Source of the DNA: an uncultured Eubacteriales bacterium
GTDB taxonomy: Bacteria > Bacillota > Clostridia > Lachnospirales > Lachnospiraceae
Direction of reading: 5' to 3'
NCBI GenBank assembly: GCA_900548855.1
Contig: URMF01000012.1
Coordinates: forward strand, 8,640 to 72,639
Length of the DNA: 64,000 bases
Shown: one piece after another, positions 27,138-35,027 of the stretch
Position numbering within the stretch: the first letter of the stretch is position 1
Layout of the letters: each line of letters begins with the position of its first letter
Made by a program: the position numbers and the translations under genes
The notes under the pieces: model-generated
The model's database searches: none
The model's input: only the letters and a program-made list of their open reading frames with translations
What the model was told of the DNA's origin: nothing

Positions 27138-29051
27138 CTAATTGTCCGGTGATTTATAATAGAACACTTCTCCCTTTGCCCGGAAAGGAAGCCTTCTTCC
27201 CTCTGGTATTAGAAAGGCGTGGTCATGTCTGATATTCAGTTTATCTTCAATATATCCGTCTGTAATAATCAGAATCGGTCCATCCTTTGGAAAATCGGAT
27301 GCATGTTCCAGCAAATCAATTCCGGGCTGTAAAACAGTACCTCCTCTTCCTTTGACCTCCACCCGTCCGGCAATATCCTCCGGTGCAAGATATCCTGCAT
27401 CATAGGCAGCGGCATCACAGAAAACGACTCTGGCAAAAGGAACTTCCTTTGCGACAGCGTAGCTGGCAATGGAGCCTAGTGCCATACCAATTTCCTTGGC
27501 TGACATAGAGCCTGAGGTATCGATAACCACACCAAATGTCCGGCTGTCTGCAGGGATATCAGCCGGTACATATTTTGGTCTTGGAATATCCGGTGAGGAA
27601 CTTTGTCTGCGGCTTGGTCTTGCATAACTGCGGTGCTTTTCCAGTGGAGCAAAATAGCAGTCAAACCATTTGGCAAGCTTTACATCCCATGGGATTGGCG
27701 GCATGGCAAGTGCACGGATTTCCTCTATCAGACCGGAAGGGATGGTTCCTCTGCCATTGCTTATGTGATATTCCAAGCCCTGCATCAGTGCATGTCTGTA
27801 AAAGTCATCCAGGGAGGTGATGTCTTTATGAAAGTGGTCATCTTCTCCGGAAAGGTTCTCTCCTGTGTCCTTTCTGTTTCCAAGAGGGGCATCTAAAATA
27901 TCGCCCTTGCCATATCCGCGAAAGGTATCCAGTTTGGAATATTTTCGTAAATCCGTAACGATTCTATCATAGAGAGACTCTGCGGACATATCCTTTAATT
28001 TTTCATCATATAAAAGTCCGTTTTCCGGCATGACTCCGATTTGCATATCATGCAGCCAGCTATTTATCACATAGTCGCAGGCGACATTCCATAGATAGTG
28101 GTCACGTCCCTGACAGCGTTCATGGTGCTGCAATCCGGCATGAAGATATTCGTGTGCAAGGACGAAACGGAGTTCGCTTTCGGAAAGCCCGGCAGCGGGA
28201 TTGACATAAATTTCGCCGACTGTTACATTGATAGCTGCAATCTGGATATCATATTGGTTACAGTAGCGGTAATCCTCGATGATTTTAAAGGCAGAAGCCA
28301 AGCTGCCAAGAAGAGGATAGTGGTTAATAAACCACTGGGCTGCTTTTGTGGCAGGGGTGCTGGCATGTTCGGATGTACTGCCATGACCGCCGGCATTGCT
28401 TACTACATTGGATACGGAATGAGCCAGAGCATAAGCAAACTGCGTAGCGAAGCGATTGTGGTTATTATAGTTATTGTTATAGGTTAGTGGTTTCTCTAAG
28501 CCAATCATATCTGCAGTATGAGGTTCGGCAGTACCGTAATAAGAGGGACTTTCTCCATGTTCTGTCAGGTAATCGTAAATTTTTAGCTCATCTGTCAGAT
28601 TTCCGGAAAAGCTTGTTATCGGTGGAGCATCATGAACCGGTATTCCGAATTTGATATCTGTAAGGAATTTGGCAATATACATATCGCATGCCATATTCCA
28701 AAGCCGTGTATTGCAGTGGACTTTTTTTGCTTGTGAGCCATCCGTTTTTTCTTCCAGATAACCTGGCATTTTCTCTGCATCAAAATGACCAAATGCCAGA
28801 TGAAGCTGGCAGTGGGCAATGGCATATGCCCATTGTGCAGGGGTCAGCAGGACATCCTTATTTAATAGGATATAACCATTACTGCTTACTATGGCAGCAC
28901 AGCTTCGCCCCAACTGTTTTCCTGTTCGGATTTCCTTATATCCATGCAGCTGGGAAAACAAGGGATGCCTGTTGATGATAGTAATGCCAGCATTCAGATT
29001 GGCCTCTTTTACCGTTATAATATTTTTCTTTTCATTCTTTTTTTTAGACAT
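27138..29051 (-). CDS. DUF2201 metallopeptidase-like / VWA domain protein
   Basis: 637 residues. The C-terminal VWA-like domain (about 510-635) has the MIDAS motif DTSGSMS and RGGTVLQPG. The N-terminal part contains a duplicated zinc-peptidase-like unit. The first copy reads AYAIAHCQLHLAFGHFD, then NMACDMYIAKFLTDIKFGIP. The second reads VLAHEYLHAGLQHHERC, then NVACDYVINSWLHDMQIGV. Only the second keeps HExxH; the first has Cys where Glu should be. It is the last gene after rtcB, the Cys-rich protein and a MoxR ATPase, and VWA proteins commonly partner MoxR ATPases. GAGAGG precedes the ATG. Confidence 0.88.
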   Translation of the reverse strand: MSKKKNEKKNIITVKEANLNAGITIINRHPLFSQLHGYKEIRTGKQLGRSCAAIVSSNGYILLNKDVLLTPAQWAYAIAHCQLHLAFGHFDAEKMPGYLEEKTDGSQAKKVHCNTRLWNMACDMYIAKFLTDIKFGIPVHDAPPITSFSGNLTDELKIYDYLTEHGESPSYYGTAEPHTADMIGLEKPLTYNNNYNNHNRFATQFAYALAHSVSNVVSNAGGHGSTSEHASTPATKAAQWFINHYPLLGSLASAFKIIEDYRYCNQYDIQIAAINVTVGEIYVNPAAGLSESELRFVLAHEYLHAGLQHHERCQGRDHYLWNVACDYVINSWLHDMQIGVMPENGLLYDEKLKDMSAESLYDRIVTDLRKYSKLDTFRGYGKGDILDAPLGNRKDTGENLSGEDDHFHKDITSLDDFYRHALMQGLEYHISNGRGTIPSGLIEEIRALAMPPIPWDVKLAKWFDCYFAPLEKHRSYARPSRRQSSSPDIPRPKYVPADIPADSRTFGVVIDTSGSMSAKEIGMALGSIASYAVAKEVPFARVVFCDAAAYDAGYLAPEDIAGRVEVKGRGGTVLQPGIDLLEHASDFPKDGPILIITDGYIEDKLNIRHDHAFLIPEGRRLPFRAKGEVFYYKSPDN

Positions 29052-29082
29052 TTTATATTCCTCTCAATTATTTATTGATAAT

Positions 29083-29196
29083 TAGGTAATTGCAAAATTC
29101 TTTATTTCAAAATGTGAGTTGTGCAAATGGTTCGGAAAACATATTTGTTATATTGCACAACGCAGGCTTTCAAAAAATAAGTTTCGCAAGTATCTA
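29083..29196. repeat. MITE-like inverted-repeat element, copy 1, with 13-bp flanking direct repeats
   Basis: The element starts TAGGTAATTGC and ends GCAAGTATCTA. Internal arms also pair (GTTGTGCAA with TTGCACAAC). The 13-base sequence ATTTATTGATAAT occurs immediately on both sides (29070-29082 and 29197-29209) in the same orientation, as expected of a target-site duplication. It sits in the 5' leader of the metallopeptidase/VWA gene. Confidence 0.75.
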
Positions 29197-29252
29197 ATTT
29201 ATTGATAATAATTTCGATACACAGAGAGGCAGACGTTAAGCGTCCGCTATTG

Positions 29253-30311
29253 TCAATTATTCATTAACCTAGGCAAATCCCTCACAATCTCTACCATAAA
29301 CCAGTCCGGTAGGACTTTATCATCCTCTGCGGATACCACCATCTGTGCAATTTCATAATTGATAGCAGACAGGTCCTTAATCAGAGCTTTGGCGCGGTGC
29401 GCCAGAAATTGAGCATTTTGGTTCATTTTCTGCTTGTTAGCCGGCAGCTCATGTAAAAGCTGTCCACGGAAGGACTGCGCCAGAAAATAGAGCACATCCC
29501 GTTCCTCCGGCCTGGATGGCCATTTCGCTTCTCCTTTAATAATATCACTTAATAAATGCTGGTTGGAAAGCTGTTTTGTATAGGCGATAAACATTCCGGC
29601 ATGGCTAGAGGAAATACAGCCATAAGCCAGCATACGGAGCGTTTCTTCCGGCAGCTCCTTCACCCCTGCTCCAAATTCCTTTAACGCATCACTTAACATA
29701 TGCCAGGAGCGGGGAGTAGAGTATGGTTCCTCTGTTTTTGGCGGCTCACTGAATAAATGATCGGGTCTTTGCGTTATGTAATCGGTAATCCATGGATGAA
29801 TCCCGTTTTCATATGCCCAGGTAAGCCATTGTGTCGGGTCGGCTTTTAACTGTACATGAAACATCCGGTTAATCAAGGCAGAAGACATGGTTTTTACAAT
29901 GGCACCATCCTGTGTACGGTTTCCGGCACCAATGACAATGCTTCCCTGTGGCAGATGGTATTCTCCAATCCGCCGTTCGTGAATCAGACTGTAAAAAGCC
30001 TTCTGAACCTCCTGTGAACAGGCATTTAATTCGTCTAAAAACAGGACATATGGTTCTTTTCTGGCAATCATTTTCGGCGGGAGGAATTCAGAAGTTTCTC
30101 CGTTGATTTGCGGGATTCCGATAATGTCTTCTGGTGCTAACTGGCTGCCAAGCAGCGATACACAGGGAAGTCCTACCTCGTTTGCAAATTTTTCAACTAA
30201 GGCAGATTTGCCGATTCCCGGTGCACCCCAGATAAATACAGGGCGTACCGGTGCAACATTAAGTAAAATTTCTAATAATTCATCTTGTGTAATGGTAAGT
30301 GGTAAATTCAT
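29253..30311 (-). CDS. MoxR-type AAA+ ATPase
   Basis: About 352 residues. Walker A GAPGIGKSALVEKF (about 23), Walker B LFLDELNACS, and a sensor region with GAGNRTQDGAIV. The ATG at 30311 has GAGGAG upstream, so the first 14 codons of the longer frame are excluded. MoxR ATPases act as chaperone-like remodellers with VWA partners, here the gene just downstream. Location behind rtcB and the Cys-rich gene suggests a shared operon. Confidence 0.9.
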   Translation of the reverse strand: MNLPLTITQDELLEILLNVAPVRPVFIWGAPGIGKSALVEKFANEVGLPCVSLLGSQLAPEDIIGIPQINGETSEFLPPKMIARKEPYVLFLDELNACSQEVQKAFYSLIHERRIGEYHLPQGSIVIGAGNRTQDGAIVKTMSSALINRMFHVQLKADPTQWLTWAYENGIHPWITDYITQRPDHLFSEPPKTEEPYSTPRSWHMLSDALKEFGAGVKELPEETLRMLAYGCISSSHAGMFIAYTKQLSNQHLLSDIIKGEAKWPSRPEERDVLYFLAQSFRGQLLHELPANKQKMNQNAQFLAHRAKALIKDLSAINYEIAQMVVSAEDDKVLPDWFMVEIVRDLPRLMNN

Positions 30312-30321
30312 ATTATTCTCC

Positions 30322-30507
30322 TCAATTATAATCTCTTTTCCGTATTTTCTCATTATATTGTTTCTTTTTGTTCAAATGCTTTATTTTAGCACGGGGACAA
30401 TATTTGTCACAATGCTGGCAGTATTTGCTGTGGCAGGCAGCTCTGCCTTTGGTACACTGTCCAAAGGCAATGTAATATTTACAGGGTGTTTCCCTTAACG
30501 TTCCCAT
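30322..30507 (-). CDS. Small cysteine-rich basic protein
   Basis: About 61 residues from the ATG at 30507, preceded by gaaggaa. Six cysteines and one histidine are arranged CKYYIAFGQC, AACHSKYCQHC and KYCPRAK, followed by a Lys/Arg-rich tail. The spacing is compatible with one or two zinc sites and with nucleic acid binding, but I do not recognise a named family. It lies between rtcB (17 bases) and the MoxR gene (11 bases), so it is almost certainly co-translated with them. Confidence 0.72.
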   Translation of the reverse strand: MGTLRETPCKYYIAFGQCTKGRAACHSKYCQHCDKYCPRAKIKHLNKKKQYNEKIRKRDYN

Positions 30508-30523
30508 AATAATTCCTTCTTTC

Positions 30524-31657
30524 TTATTTGTCACCATTCGCTTTGTAGTTATAAATTGGTTTGAGAATCCGGTCGATTGTAACTGTATCCTGTATCGCTT
30601 CCACGATGTCATCCATACTGCGGTAAGCAAAAGGTGCTTCATCTAATGTATCTTTTCCGATACAGGAGGAGTAGATACCCTTCATTTGTGATTTGAATTC
30701 CGATACGGTGTGCTGTTTTTTGACAGTTTCCCGGTTCATAATTCGCCCGGCTCCATGTGGGGCAGAGTAGTTCCAGTCCGGATTCCCAAGTCCTGTACCG
30801 AAAAGGATTCCATCCCGCATATTAATTGGAATGATTACACGTTCTCCGTCTTTGGCAGAAATGGCACCCTTTCGCAGTATCGTTTCTTTTCTTCTGCTAT
30901 CCACATAATTATGGATACAGGAATAGGATTCGGTTAGTTTCCATTTCATATTTTTCGTAAGTTCATCCAGTATGGTTTCCCGGTTCAAAGTGGCAAATTC
31001 CTGAACAATCTGTAAATCATGAAGATATTGTTCCATCAAACTGCCTTCCAGATAAGTTAACTCATAAGGAATGGAAATGTTATGTGCTTTCAGATATTTA
31101 TGACCTTCCCTTAAATAGTATTCCGTCACCTCTTTGCCAAGCCGGCGGCTGCCGGAATGGATGACAGCATAGAGACAGCCCTCTGCATCTTTATCGAGTT
31201 CAATAAAATGATTTCCTCCACCTAGAGTACCAAGGCTTAACAAAGCTTTTTCCTCATTAATATTTGGATAACAGTAAAGTCTTGTAAGGTCAAAATCCCC
31301 GCTGAACCGGTGTGGTTTTTTCCGAATCCGAAATCCGGAGGGAATGTGGTCGCGGATAATGGTATCCAGACGTTCAAATTCTGCCTTCTTCTGTTTTAAT
31401 CTGGCAAGTGTCATACCACAGCCGATATCGAGTCCTATGAGATTAGGCATAATCTTATCGCCAAGGGTGGTAGTAAGTCCAATGGTGCATACCTTGCCCG
31501 GGTGGACATCTGGCATAACACGGATTTTACAGCCCTTAGATACTTCGTTGTCACAGAGCATATGAAGCTGTGCGGATGCATAGCTGTCAATGGCAGTTGC
31601 CGGGTTGTTTGTGGTAAATATATCTGCGGAACAATAGACTCCGTTAATTGTTTTCAT
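30524..31657 (-). CDS. rtcB: RtcB-family RNA-splicing ligase (paralogue 1)
   Basis: 377 residues. RtcB motifs are complete: DIGCGMTLARL (metal-binding Cys), GGGNHFIEL, HSGSRRLGK, IHNY, and HGAGRIMNRE with the histidine that becomes guanylylated. RtcB joins 2',3'-cyclic phosphate or 3'-phosphate RNA ends to 5'-OH ends using GTP and Mn. It is the shorter of two paralogues in this window. It is transcribed from its own promoter at 32018-32046 through a ~350-base leader with a terminator-like hairpin. The start follows aaaggattatttt. Confidence 0.93.
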   Translation of the reverse strand: MKTINGVYCSADIFTTNNPATAIDSYASAQLHMLCDNEVSKGCKIRVMPDVHPGKVCTIGLTTTLGDKIMPNLIGLDIGCGMTLARLKQKKAEFERLDTIIRDHIPSGFRIRKKPHRFSGDFDLTRLYCYPNINEEKALLSLGTLGGGNHFIELDKDAEGCLYAVIHSGSRRLGKEVTEYYLREGHKYLKAHNISIPYELTYLEGSLMEQYLHDLQIVQEFATLNRETILDELTKNMKWKLTESYSCIHNYVDSRRKETILRKGAISAKDGERVIIPINMRDGILFGTGLGNPDWNYSAPHGAGRIMNRETVKKQHTVSEFKSQMKGIYSSCIGKDTLDEAPFAYRSMDDIVEAIQDTVTIDRILKPIYNYKANGDK

Positions 31658-31744
31658 AAAATAATCCTTTCTGTTTCGGCAAACACTTTGCAGAGCAGAG
31701 TGATTGTCTGCTGGTGAGAGATACTTCTTGCCGGTAAAATTTTC

Positions 31745-31780
31745 GGCAAAAGAAAAAGTACCTCTGGAAACAGAGATACT
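31745..31780 (-). terminator. Attenuator-like terminator in the rtcB leader
   Basis: On the minus strand a 10-bp stem (31771-31780 with 31757-31766, one G-U pair) with loop TTTC is followed by TTTTTCTTTT. It lies between the leader ORF and rtcB, about 90 bases before the rtcB start. Confidence 0.65.
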
Positions 31781-31866
31781 GGATTATCCATATAAAACAA
31801 TGCAGGATTAGATAATAGTAATTCGGATGAAACAAATAAAGATGAGTCATGCGAAAATGATATATA

Positions 31867-31941
31867 TCATAATTCACCAAGGACAACCAGACCTCTGTTA
31901 CCTGTTATTAAGTTCATTGGAAAAAATGTTAATGCAGTCAT
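31867..31941 (-). CDS. Possible 24-residue leader peptide upstream of rtcB
   Basis: ATG at 31941 preceded by an excellent AAAGGAGG (7 bases away), encoding MTALTFFPMN then LITGNRGLVVLGEL and stop. It is the first ORF in the rtcB leader and precedes the terminator hairpin at 31745-31780, so translation could control read-through. It might also be a small functional peptide or chance. Confidence 0.4.
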   Translation of the reverse strand: MTALTFFPMNLITGNRGLVVLGEL

Positions 31942-32017
31942 AATTGTCCTCCTTTCCTATACGGTTGAAGTGAATAAGTTACTCGTTATAAAAACAGAAT
32001 ATTTCTGTCTGACGCAT

Positions 32018-32046
32018 AGTATATCGGTCAATCCAGAAATTGTCAA
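32018..32046 (-). promoter_or_regulatory. Sigma-70 type promoter of the rtcB operon
   Basis: On the minus strand TTGACA (32041-32046), 17-base spacer, TATACT (32018-32023). This is a near-consensus vegetative promoter, unlike the sigma-54 control known for E. coli rtcBA. A small inverted repeat, ACAGAA ATA TTCTGT, lies just past the expected transcription start. Confidence 0.75.
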
Positions 32047-32102
32047 TAGGGAGTTTTTTAAAATATGAACTGGCTGGAGGCAGAGATTACACTGTAACCG
32101 AT

Positions 32103-32155
32103 AAAAAAGAAGAACCGGCTGACAGTCATATAAGTCAGCTGGTTCTTCTTTTTTG
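32103..32155. terminator. Bidirectional terminator between the PurF-like and rtcB units
   Basis: AAGAAGAACC and GGTTCTTCTT pair, with inner GCTGAC/GTCAGC. The stem of about 17 bp is flanked by A6 and T6, so it can terminate on either strand. On the minus strand it ends the PurF-like/50-residue transcript. Confidence 0.88.
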
Positions 32156-32186
32156 CAAAGCAATTTTTCAGGTGCACACTGTTATT

Positions 32187-32339
32187 TTAAATCTTTTTTG
32201 CCTTTGCATTTCCTGTTTTTGCTTTCCCCTGTATTTCCGGTACAGGTGGTGCATCGTTCTTTGGAAAATTATTTTTTTTATTGCTCTCTGTGCCATGCGG
32301 CTCCTTTGGGTCTGGTCGTCTCATTCCTGCTTTTGCCAT
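32187..32339 (-). CDS. Small basic hydrophilic protein of unknown function
   Basis: 50 residues: MAKAGMRRPDPKEPHGTESN, a Lys/Asn-rich middle, PPVPEIQGKAKTG and a basic tail. The start follows GAGGTGAT at good spacing. No signal peptide, membrane segment or cysteines. It lies 65 bases downstream of the PurF-like gene and just before a strong terminator, so it is probably its operon partner. I recall similar short Lachnospiraceae proteins annotated only as hypothetical. Confidence 0.72.
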   Translation of the reverse strand: MAKAGMRRPDPKEPHGTESNKKNNFPKNDAPPVPEIQGKAKTGNAKAKKI

Positions 32340-32404
32340 TTTATCACCTCAGTAGCAGTATTGGCTAAGGAGGGCGAAATTATGCAGAAGTTTTTGTAAC
32401 TTTT

Positions 32405-33814
32405 CTATTCCTTTCCATTCCAGCAGTAGGTACAAAGCTTTTCTTCCGGAATACCTACAGCAGCCAGCATATCATCTAACCGGTTATATCGGAGTGTGGT
32501 AAAGTTAAGCTCCTTGCGGATTTCCTCTACCATTTGGTCATATTTTGGAGATTCCGGATGTGTATATTCCTGTAATACTTCTTCGGATATGTCTTCCGTT
32601 CCTTCTAATTTTGCAATTACCCGGCGGGTAATCAAATCCATCTCAGAGGAGGAGCGGGAGAAGTTTAGGTATTTACAGCCATATACTAAAGGAGGACAGG
32701 CAGGGCGGATATGAACCTCCTTTGCACCGCTTTGGTATAAAAATTCTGTTGTTTCTCTTAATTGGGTTCCCCGGACAATGGAATCGTCAATCAGCAATAA
32801 ACTCTTATCTTTAATTAAATCGTGTACTGCAATCAGTTTCATTTTTGCAATCAGATTACGCTTGCTCTGAATCGTCGGCATGAAAGAACGTGGCCAGGTC
32901 GGTGTATATTTAATAAAAGGTCTGGAGAATGGTATGCCGGAAGCGTTGGAGTAGCCGACCGCATGGGCGGTTCCCGAGTCCGGTACACCGGCAACAATAT
33001 CCGGTTTTACATTATCCCGCTTTGCCAGGCTGGCACCGCAGTTATATCGCATCTGTTCCACACTGACTCCCTCGTAGGAGCTTGACGGGTAACCGTAATA
33101 TACCCACAGGAAGGTACATATTTTCATATCCTTGCCGGGAGCAATCAAAGTTTTTACACCATCCTGCGTCACAATATCAATCTCACCGGGACCTAATTCC
33201 TTGAAATCGTCATAGCCCAGATTGCGGTAGGCAAAGTCCTCAAAGGTGAGACAGTAGGCATCCTCTTTTTTGCCGATTACCAGAGGGGTTCTTCCGTATT
33301 TGTCTCTGGCAGCATAGATGCCCTTTGGTGTCATGACCATCATGGTAAGGGAGCCCTCAATTAATTCCAGAGCATAATGGATACCGTCAATAATATTTTC
33401 CTTCTGGTTAATGATAGCGGCTACTAATTCTGTTGGATTAATGTCGCCACCACTCATTTCCAAAAAATGGGAATTGCCATTGTTAAAAATGGTATTTACG
33501 ATATCATCCGTATTATTAATTTTGCTTATGGTTGTGATGGCATAGGTTCCGTGATGGGAACGCACAATCAGCGGCTGTGGTTCATAGTCCGATATACAGC
33601 CAATGCCCATGTATCCTTGCATTTCCTGTACATCTTTGTCAAATTTCGTACGGAACGGAGCATTTTCAATGTTGTGAATGGAACGGTCAAAGCCTTTTTC
33701 TCCATATACGGCAAGACCACCGCGTCTGGTGCCCAGATGGGAGTGATAGTCCGTTCCAAAAAATAAGTCAAACATGCAATCTTCTTTTGCGACAACTCCA
33801 AAAAATCCACCCAT
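32405..33814 (-). CDS. PurF-like amidophosphoribosyltransferase paralogue lacking the glutaminase cysteine
   Basis: 469 residues with full-length PurF architecture: an Ntn-hydrolase-type N-terminal domain, then a phosphoribosyltransferase domain. The PRPP loop LLLIDDSIVRGTQ is intact, and CTYCWNGK matches the C-terminal cysteine pair. True PurF matures to an N-terminal Cys (C-G-[IV]-[FV]-G). Here the protein begins MGGFFGVVAKEDC, so a glycine replaces the nucleophile and glutamine hydrolysis should be lost. The real purF is at the start of the window. The setting between WYL regulators and rtcB suggests a different role. Ribosome binding site gaggag. Confidence 0.9.
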   Translation of the reverse strand: MGGFFGVVAKEDCMFDLFFGTDYHSHLGTRRGGLAVYGEKGFDRSIHNIENAPFRTKFDKDVQEMQGYMGIGCISDYEPQPLIVRSHHGTYAITTISKINNTDDIVNTIFNNGNSHFLEMSGGDINPTELVAAIINQKENIIDGIHYALELIEGSLTMMVMTPKGIYAARDKYGRTPLVIGKKEDAYCLTFEDFAYRNLGYDDFKELGPGEIDIVTQDGVKTLIAPGKDMKICTFLWVYYGYPSSSYEGVSVEQMRYNCGASLAKRDNVKPDIVAGVPDSGTAHAVGYSNASGIPFSRPFIKYTPTWPRSFMPTIQSKRNLIAKMKLIAVHDLIKDKSLLLIDDSIVRGTQLRETTEFLYQSGAKEVHIRPACPPLVYGCKYLNFSRSSSEMDLITRRVIAKLEGTEDISEEVLQEYTHPESPKYDQMVEEIRKELNFTTLRYNRLDDMLAAVGIPEEKLCTYCWNGKE

Positions 33815-33844
33815 GATTTTCTCCTCTTGTATTCATTTAATATT

Positions 33845-33934
33845 TAGACAATTGCGAAACTGTTCGTTATCCGAAACATAGTTGTTTATTTTATACAACG
33901 TTCGGTTTCAAAAGCAGAGCTTTGCAATTACCTA
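33845..33934. repeat. MITE-like inverted-repeat element, copy 2
   Basis: Starts TAGACAATTGCGAAAC and ends GCTTTGCAATTACCTA, with inner arms GTTGT/ACAAC and CCGAAAC/GTTTCGG-like pairing. It lies in the spacer between the second WYL gene and the PurF-like gene. Confidence 0.7.
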
Positions 33935-33995
33935 TTTGACAGATAAAAGTATAACAATCATTACAGGAACTGGCAAGACAAAAATTTGTTTTGGG

Positions 33996-34964
33996 TCATT
34001 CTGGTTTCCATAATCGTTTCTGCCTGTAAAGACGCTGCCGGATTTGCTTTAAGAAATGTTCATTGCCTAAGACTTCAAGCATTGGACCAAAAGACAGCAC
34101 TTCGATTAGCAGTTCTGTCTCCATTTTCTCATTATAATAAATGAGGCATTCATAAGTATTGTCATTTATTTTTGTTGTATTCTTCTCATAGTTGGCAAAT
34201 TGCAGCATCGTGCGCTCCAATGCGTTGCGCTCCGTATGAATGCGGAGACGGACTGGTTCTTTGTAATAAGAAGAGCGGATGCTCTCATTAATATCCAGCA
34301 GCCGGTCTGCAAATTCCGGCAGCAGGGTTACCTCTTTCATGCGGTCCAGATTAAGGATTTCAACATGGGTTCCATTCCGGTCTGTCCGGTTAACAGTGAG
34401 GAGACGGAATTTATCATTTTTGATGGAGTATTCCAGACGGCAGGGCAGATAGTGATGGTGCACACGGTGATTGTTTCTGGCTTCGTAGGAGATATCCACA
34501 TATTGACTGTTGGAGATGGCGGACACCAGCGTGCGGAAATGCAGCCGGTAGTCAGGGTTGGCGTAATCATCTTTATTGGAAAAGCGGTCATAATAGTAAA
34601 AATCCTCTGGTTTCCACAGGACGGGTACATCTGCAAACAGGTTTTGTAAGCGGGAGCATTCCGTTTCCTCTAAAAATAACTGTATCCGTTCATCCTGTAA
34701 AATGGTTTTGATATAGGACTTTTGAAGTGCAGTAAGGGGAACATAGAAATTTTCCGATATTCTGGATAGAAAGACCTCTTTTTTGTGCTCCATCAGATTC
34801 CATTCCCCGGAGGTGAGCTTTGGGATGAGATAAAGCATACTTTCCTCGTATCCTGTTTTGGAAATGCCGGTACGAAGCTCCGCCAGCGTAAGGGGGGAGG
34901 GATTCTTTAAAATAGATTTCATAATCTGGTAATAGCAGTTGTAGATTTCAGAAAAAAGCTCCAT
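33996..34964 (-). CDS. WYL-domain regulator B
   Basis: 322 residues. The N-terminal third is predicted helical with no clear HTH in the usual position. The WYL-like domain (about 145-240) includes VDISYEARNN and CRLEYSIKNDKFRLLTVN. A C-terminal WCX-like region ends FLKQIRQRLYRQKRL. WYL proteins bind ligands such as nucleotides or nucleic acid ends and control defence or repair genes. It follows another WYL gene on the same strand. Confidence 0.85.
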   Translation of the reverse strand: MELFSEIYNCYYQIMKSILKNPSPLTLAELRTGISKTGYEESMLYLIPKLTSGEWNLMEHKKEVFLSRISENFYVPLTALQKSYIKTILQDERIQLFLEETECSRLQNLFADVPVLWKPEDFYYYDRFSNKDDYANPDYRLHFRTLVSAISNSQYVDISYEARNNHRVHHHYLPCRLEYSIKNDKFRLLTVNRTDRNGTHVEILNLDRMKEVTLLPEFADRLLDINESIRSSYYKEPVRLRIHTERNALERTMLQFANYEKNTTKINDNTYECLIYYNEKMETELLIEVLSFGPMLEVLGNEHFLKQIRQRLYRQKRLWKPE

Positions 34965-34990
34965 GGCATCGCTCCTTTTTATATGTATTA

Positions 34991-35005
34991 TTTCGCAATT
35001 ATCTA
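34991..35005. repeat. Solo end of the MITE-like repeat
   Basis: TTTCGCAATTATCTA matches the right terminal repeat (TTTCGCAATTACCTA) at 14 of 15 bases. No partner end is seen nearby. It sits between the two WYL genes. Confidence 0.5.
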
Positions 35006-35027
35006 TATGTGATAGTTAGTGTAGTGG

